Assembly: GCF_945901735.1 (NCBI RefSeq)
Contig: NZ_CAMDLM010000003.1
Span: 85,963 to 149,962, forward strand
Source: Limnohabitans sp. Rim8
GTDB taxonomy: Bacteria; Pseudomonadota; Gammaproteobacteria; Burkholderiales; Burkholderiaceae_C
Direction of reading: 5' to 3'
DNA length: 64,000 bases
Made by a program: the position numbers and the translations under genes. Under the pieces are notes generated by a model. It searched no databases. It worked only from the letters and a program-made list of their open reading frames with translations, and was not told the DNA's origin. Numbering within the stretch: position 1 is the first letter of the stretch; each line of letters opens with the position of its first letter. Below are positions 60,079-64,000 of the stretch, piece by piece.

Positions 60079-60996
60079 TCAGTTCGACTTTGGGGTGTTG
60101 GCCATGCGCCGCCCCATGAAAACCGTGGCCACCACCAGCAGGGCAAAACCCAGGGTCATGGCATCGAGTGATTCTCCCAGCAAAGGCATGGCCGCCAGAA
60201 TGCTGATGAAAGGTTGCAGCAGTTGCAGTTGGCTCACCCGCAGCGGGCCACCCAGCGACAGGCCGCGAAACCAGGCAAAAAACCCCGCCCACATGGAGAA
60301 CACGCCCACGTACAGCAGGGCCAGCCACGAGATGGGCGCTATGGTTTGCTCGGGCCAGGTGAGCCAGGCTCCGGGCAGCGTGAGGGGCAACGCCATCACA
60401 CAAACCCAGCTGATGACTTTCTCCGCGCCCATGCTGGCCGTGACTTTGGCTCCGGCCACATAGCCCAGCGAGGCAGCCACCACGGCACCCACCAGCAGCA
60501 TGTCGGCCCAGGTCAGGCCAAAGCCGTGACCCATTTGTGCAGCTCTTAGCACGCTGTAAACCGCGACCAGGGCGCTGCCCAAAGCGGCAAAGACCCAAAA
60601 CCCCAGGCGTGCGCGTTGCTGCATCAGCCAGGCCGCCGCCGCGGCTGTGGCCAGTGGCAGCAAGGCGGTGATGACCGCGGCATGGCTGGCCGTGACGTGC
60701 CTCAGCGCCCATCCCAGCAGCAAGGGGTAACCGATCACGTTGCCAGCCAGCGACAAATACAACGGCCCACGTTGCGCAGCCAAGGGCCAAGGCGCGCGAA
60801 CCGCCACAAGGTACACGAGCGACAGGCCACCGGCCAGCGCGGCGCGTGCCCAGGTCACAAACCAGGGCGACATTTGCGGTGCGTCCACCGTGCCCGTGGC
60901 CAAGCGCGTCATGGGCAAGGTGAGTCCAAAAAAGACGACACCCAAGAGGCCAAGCCACATGCCTAGGTTTTCGCGTTGTTGGGGGGTGTTGTTCAT
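60079..60996 (-). CDS. EamA/DMT superfamily transporter
   Basis: This 305-residue protein has ten hydrophobic segments in two EamA repeats (GLLGVVFFGLTLPMTRLATG and GVFSMWAGFFAWFRGLSLGG). Such carriers often export amino acids or related metabolites. The gene sits between LysE and the aminotransferase gene, and gaps are 7 and 34 bases, so it is part of the same transcript. The substrate is inferred only from neighbours. Confidence 0.88.
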   Translation of the reverse strand: MNNTPQQRENLGMWLGLLGVVFFGLTLPMTRLATGTVDAPQMSPWFVTWARAALAGGLSLVYLVAVRAPWPLAAQRGPLYLSLAGNVIGYPLLLGWALRHVTASHAAVITALLPLATAAAAAWLMQQRARLGFWVFAALGSALVAVYSVLRAAQMGHGFGLTWADMLLVGAVVAASLGYVAGAKVTASMGAEKVISWVCVMALPLTLPGAWLTWPEQTIAPISWLALLYVGVFSMWAGFFAWFRGLSLGGPLRVSQLQLLQPFISILAAMPLLGESLDAMTLGFALLVVATVFMGRRMANTPKSN

Positions 60997-61003
60997 GCGG
61001 GGG

Positions 61004-61621
61004 TCAGCCTGCGCTGTGGCGCAAGCCGTTCAGAATCCACAAGACTGTGGCCACCAGCGCCAAAGCCATGCAGCGGTTGAACATCAGCAAACGGCGACCG
61101 TGCGCCAGCCAGTGCCGCAGCATCGAGCCCGCCACTGCGTAGGTCAGGTTGCTCACGAAACCATAGGCCACCATGATGGGCAGCAGCAGCAGTGTGCGGG
61201 CCGTGGCGTCTTCACGTCCAGCTACCCAGCCCGCCACGATGGCGAGGGCCAGCATCCAGGCTTTGATGTTCAAAAACTGAAGGCCAACGCCTTGCACAAA
61301 GCCCACTTGCAGCTTGGCGCTGTCGGCCTGCTGCAAACTGCCGCTGTGCCACAAGCGTGAGGCCAGCCACAGCAAATAACCGGTGCCCAGCGTCACGATG
61401 CCCCAGCGCAAAGGCGGGAAGGCCACCACCAGCCCACCCAGCCCCGTGGCGCACAGGGCAAACAAAATGCCCCATCCGACCGGCACCGCGCACACAAAGC
61501 GCATGGCCCGGCGCAGGCCATGGTTGGCGGCCATGGCGGTCGACAAGGTGGTGTTCGGCCCGGGCGTGAAGCTGCTCACAGTGACCAGCACCAACAGGGC
61601 GCTGAGTTCAGAAGAGGTCAT
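61004..61621 (-). CDS. LysE family amino acid exporter
   Basis: The 205-residue membrane protein has six segments and the LysE/RhtB opening SSFTPGPNTTLSTAMAANHG. FLNIKAWMLALAIV is a second family motif. LysE/RhtB carriers export basic or hydroxylated amino acids such as threonine and homoserine. With the EamA transporter, a dehydratase and an aminotransferase on the same strand it suggests control of internal amino acid pools. It starts 52 bases after the uup stop. Confidence 0.92.
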   Translation of the reverse strand: MTSSELSALLVLVTVSSFTPGPNTTLSTAMAANHGLRRAMRFVCAVPVGWGILFALCATGLGGLVVAFPPLRWGIVTLGTGYLLWLASRLWHSGSLQQADSAKLQVGFVQGVGLQFLNIKAWMLALAIVAGWVAGREDATARTLLLLPIMVAYGFVSNLTYAVAGSMLRHWLAHGRRLLMFNRCMALALVATVLWILNGLRHSAG

Positions 61622-61673
61622 GGCTTTGAATGTCGCATGAAATGAGGCCTTGTGGGTACTTCAGGCGTGCGGT

Positions 61674-63593
61674 TCAACGTGCCGACAGAGTTTCCCAGCG
61701 CTCCATGGCGGCCAGCAGCTGGTCGTCGATTTCCGTGTCGCGGCGGAACAGTTGTTGCGCCAGGCCGGGATCGCGCTGGTAAACACTGCCATCGGACAGT
61801 TGCGCTCGCACGTTGGTTTGCTCTTTTTCCAAGCTCTCTATCTTTGTAGGCAGCTCTGCCAGCTCGCGCTGTTCTTTGTAGCTGAGCTTGCTGCGGGTTG
61901 GCGTGCTTGCTGCAGGGACGGCTGCTGCTGGGCTGGAACTTGCGGCTGGGGCAGCCTGAGGTGGGGTGCCGCTGCGTTGTGCCGCTTGAGCCCGAATGGC
62001 CTGAGCGCGTTTGGATTGGACCAGCCAGTCTTGCACCGAGCCCTCGTATTCGCGCCAAAAACCAGGCTGGTCCGGGGCGCTTTCGCAGGCAATGATGCCC
62101 GTGACCACGTTGTCCATGAAGGCACGGTCGTGGCTGACCAGGAACACCGTGCCCTCGTAAGTTTGCAGCAACTCTTCCAGCAACTCCAGGGTTTCGATGT
62201 CCAGATCGTTGGTCGGTTCGTCCAACACCAGCACGTTGGCTGGGCGGACAAACAAGCGCGCCAACAGCAGGCGGTTGCGCTCGCCTCCTGACAAAGAGCG
62301 CACTGGCGATGTGCCGCGTGCGGGCGAGAATAAAAAATCGCCCAAGTAGCTCTTTACATGCTGGCGTTTGTTGCCAATCTCAATCCATTCGCTGCCGGGG
62401 CTGATGAAGTCTTCCAGTGTGGCGTCCAGGTCCAGTGCATCGCGCATTTGGTCGAAATAGGCCACTTCGAGCTTGGTGCCTCGACGTACTTGACCGCTGT
62501 CCGCTTCGAGCTCGCCCAGAATCAATTTGAGAAGGGTGGTTTTGCCTGCGCCGTTCGGGCCCAGCAAGCCGATCTTGTCGCCGCGCAGCAAGGTGCCGGT
62601 AAATTTTTGAATGACTGTGCGCACACTGCCGTCCGGCTGGGGGAAGCTTTTGGTCACGTCGGTCAGCTCGGCCACCAGTTTGCCACTCGGAACGCCTGAG
62701 GCCACTTCCATCTTCACGTTGCCCACCTTTTCACGGCGTGCTGCACGTTCACCGCGCAGATTTTGCAGCCGCGTGATCCGGCTTTGGCTGCGGGTGCGGC
62801 GCGCTTCGACGCCTTTGCGGATCCAGATCTCTTCTTGGGCCAACAACTTGTCGGCTTTGGCCTGGATCACGGATTCTTGAGCGAGTTGCTCTTCTTTTTG
62901 CACTTGGTAGGCGGCGTAGTTGCCCGGGTAAGGGCGCAGCTTGCCGCGGTCCAACTCCACAATGCGGGTAGCGATGCGGTCCAAAAACGCGCGGTCGTGC
63001 GTGATGGCGATCACGCTGCCTTTGAAGTCAATCAGCAGATCTTCCAGCCAGGTGATGGCGTTCAGATCCAGGTGGTTGGTGGGCTCGTCCAATAAGAGGA
63101 CATCAGGGCGGGTCACCAAAGCTTGCGCCAGGGCCACACGCTTGCGCATCCCCCCGGACAGCGATTGCACGACTGCATTGGGATCGAGTTGCAGGCGTTG
63201 CAGGGTTTCGTCCAGCCGTTGCTCCCAGCCCCAGCCATCGCGCGATTCGATTTGTCCCTGCAAAGTGTCCAGGTCGCCCCGGCTGTGGGTGTAATCGTCG
63301 ATCCATTGCACCACTTCGGCCAAGCCTTCGCGCACAGACTCAAAAATGGTGTGCTCAGCCATCAAGATGGGCTCCTGAGCCACGTACGCAATGCGAACGC
63401 CTTGCTGTACATGCAAGTGACCGTCGTCTGGGCGCTCCATGCCCGCCAGGATCTTGAGTAAGGACGATTTGCCAGTGCCGTTGCGACCAATCAAGCCGAT
63501 CCGCTCTGACGTCTCCAAAGAGAAGTCGGCGTGATCGAGGAGTGCGACGTGGCCAAAAGCCAGAGACGCGTTCAGAAGTGTGAGTAATGCCAT
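61674..63593 (-). CDS. uup: ABC-F family ATPase, Uup-like
   Basis: This cytoplasmic twin-ATPase has 639 residues from ATG 63593. The two ABC domains show GRNGTGKSSLL/LSGGMRKR and GPNGAGKTTLL/LSGGERNR, both with LLLDEPTNHLD or LVLDEPTNDLD. An Ala/Pro/Ser-rich linker leads to the C-terminal coiled-coil DNA-binding domain (ELAELPTKIESLEKEQTNVR) that marks Uup. Uup affects precise transposon excision and ribosome function. The upstream frame extends to 63725 over the promoter region and is not family-like. Confidence 0.93.
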   Translation of the reverse strand: MALLTLLNASLAFGHVALLDHADFSLETSERIGLIGRNGTGKSSLLKILAGMERPDDGHLHVQQGVRIAYVAQEPILMAEHTIFESVREGLAEVVQWIDDYTHSRGDLDTLQGQIESRDGWGWEQRLDETLQRLQLDPNAVVQSLSGGMRKRVALAQALVTRPDVLLLDEPTNHLDLNAITWLEDLLIDFKGSVIAITHDRAFLDRIATRIVELDRGKLRPYPGNYAAYQVQKEEQLAQESVIQAKADKLLAQEEIWIRKGVEARRTRSQSRITRLQNLRGERAARREKVGNVKMEVASGVPSGKLVAELTDVTKSFPQPDGSVRTVIQKFTGTLLRGDKIGLLGPNGAGKTTLLKLILGELEADSGQVRRGTKLEVAYFDQMRDALDLDATLEDFISPGSEWIEIGNKRQHVKSYLGDFLFSPARGTSPVRSLSGGERNRLLLARLFVRPANVLVLDEPTNDLDIETLELLEELLQTYEGTVFLVSHDRAFMDNVVTGIIACESAPDQPGFWREYEGSVQDWLVQSKRAQAIRAQAAQRSGTPPQAAPAASSSPAAAVPAASTPTRSKLSYKEQRELAELPTKIESLEKEQTNVRAQLSDGSVYQRDPGLAQQLFRRDTEIDDQLLAAMERWETLSAR

Positions 63594-63649
63594 GAGCCCA
63601 TTATCCGGGGGTCGGCTAGGAAAATTTGCCGAAAAAATCAAAAAGATGG

Positions 63650-63676
63650 TTGAAGAGCAAAAAACTGTGTCACAAT
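63650..63676 (+). promoter_or_regulatory. rrn P1: rRNA operon promoter, upstream copy
   Basis: TTGAAG (63650-63655) and CACAAT (63671-63676) form a promoter with a 15-base spacer. The -10 and downstream sequence repeat in the second promoter 132 bases later with 4 differences in 26 bases, including an identical GGCTTCGCTG after the -10. The short spacer makes it the weaker copy. Confidence 0.6.
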
Positions 63677-63778
63677 AGAGGGCTTCGCTGCATATAAAGC
63701 AGCTTTCGCAAGAAAGCCAAACCAAGCAGCGAAGAGGTTTTTGAAAAGATCGTCAGGATCGAAAAAAATTTCAAAAAC

Positions 63779-63808
63779 TTGACTCGGTCTAAATAACTGT
63801 GTCATAAT
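63779..63808 (+). promoter_or_regulatory. rrn P2: rRNA operon promoter, downstream copy
   Basis: TTGACT (63779-63784) and CATAAT (63803-63808) are separated by 18 bases, or 17 if TCATAA is the -10. The -10 is followed by the same GGCTTCGCTG seen after the upstream copy. AT-rich sequence before the -35 could serve as an UP element. Confidence 0.75.
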
Positions 63809-63822
63809 TTAAGGCTTCGCTG

Positions 63823-64000
63823 ATCGCAGCGTAGCAAGATAAGGTGATGAAAGTTGCCTAGGTTCTTTAAAAATATACAGCCGATAAGCGTGGGCGTTTG
63901 ATGGTGATTGCCAAGTTCTTCGGAACTTAGCTTTAATTAGCTAACAAACGCTCATGAAATAAAAAAGATGTGGAAATCAGAGATGGTGACCACGTCGATT
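63823..64000 (+). ncRNA. rRNA operon leader (5' part), continues beyond the window
   Basis: The leader contains a boxA-like GTTCTTTAAAA near 63862, a stable AAGTTC-TTCG-GAACTT stem at 63913-63928, and a long-range pairing of GCGTTTG (63894-63900) with CAAACGC (63945-63951). CCGATAAGCGTGGGCGTTTG resembles Comamonadaceae 16S leaders. The mature 16S rRNA is not reached and should begin a short distance past the right edge. Confidence 0.75.

Overview
The window is one stretch of a Gram-negative betaproteobacterial chromosome, most likely Burkholderiales, family Comamonadaceae (Limnohabitans/Rhodoferax-like). This rests on the GC-rich coding style, the mix of LIV-type ABC transporters, CoA ligases and a Bug-type binding protein, a long-form ExbB with TonB, and an rRNA leader at the right end of the type found in this family. 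No insertion sequence, prophage, CRISPR array or tRNA gene was seen. Most genes are ordinary chromosomal genes. The right edge (about 63640-64000) holds tandem promoters and the leader of an rRNA operon whose 16S gene lies just outside.

Layout. 74-7313: MOSC protein, Xaa-Pro aminopeptidase, small lipoprotein, MurU-like nucleotidyltransferase, Rieske oxygenase, phosphatidylserine decarboxylase and a two-gene ABC-2 exporter. 7510-11701: a PQQ-family dehydrogenase, a cytochrome c and a TonB receptor closely resembling the PQQ receptor PqqU/YncD. Together these look like a PQQ scavenging and use locus. 11775-20307: beta-oxidation enzymes, SrkA kinase, two MFS transporters, HtpG and a pseudouridine synthase. 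20372-29717: a Crp/Fnr regulator divergent from a seven-gene module of AMP-forming CoA ligase, LivG, LivH, LivM, binding protein, LivF and a PaaK-like protein, which probably takes up and activates a carboxylic acid. 29848-35969: an orphan Bug protein, the tonB-exbB-exbD-exbD operon, and Rep helicase with a tiny overlapping lipoprotein.

36375-45918 is less GC-rich by eye than its surroundings. It carries a CrtI-type phytoene desaturase translationally coupled to an ABC-2 exporter, and a complete OsmF/YehZ-YehY-YehX-YehW osmoprotectant importer. It then carries a DUF2805 protein and a small redox-looking cluster: secreted small protein, Coq7-like di-iron protein, secreted unknown and HiPIP. 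46251-53281: AEC carrier, PriA, HemE and DsbD. 53362-56128: a creatininase-family protein, a homologue of the Bacillus spore transglutaminase Tgl that appears to lack two of its three catalytic residues, and a histidine phosphatase. 56274-61621: a same-strand run of amino-acid handling genes (dehydratase, PhzF, GST, aminotransferase, EamA and LysE exporters). 61674-63593: the ABC-F protein Uup.

The best leads are the PqqU/PQQ-dehydrogenase/cytochrome locus, the Tgl-like protein, the crtI-ABC exporter operon, the Coq7-like/HiPIP cluster, the CoA-ligase/LIV module with an altered PaaK nucleotide loop, and three back-to-back stem-loops after the LIV binding-protein gene. All functional statements come from reading the sequence and remembered family features. 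No database search was run.
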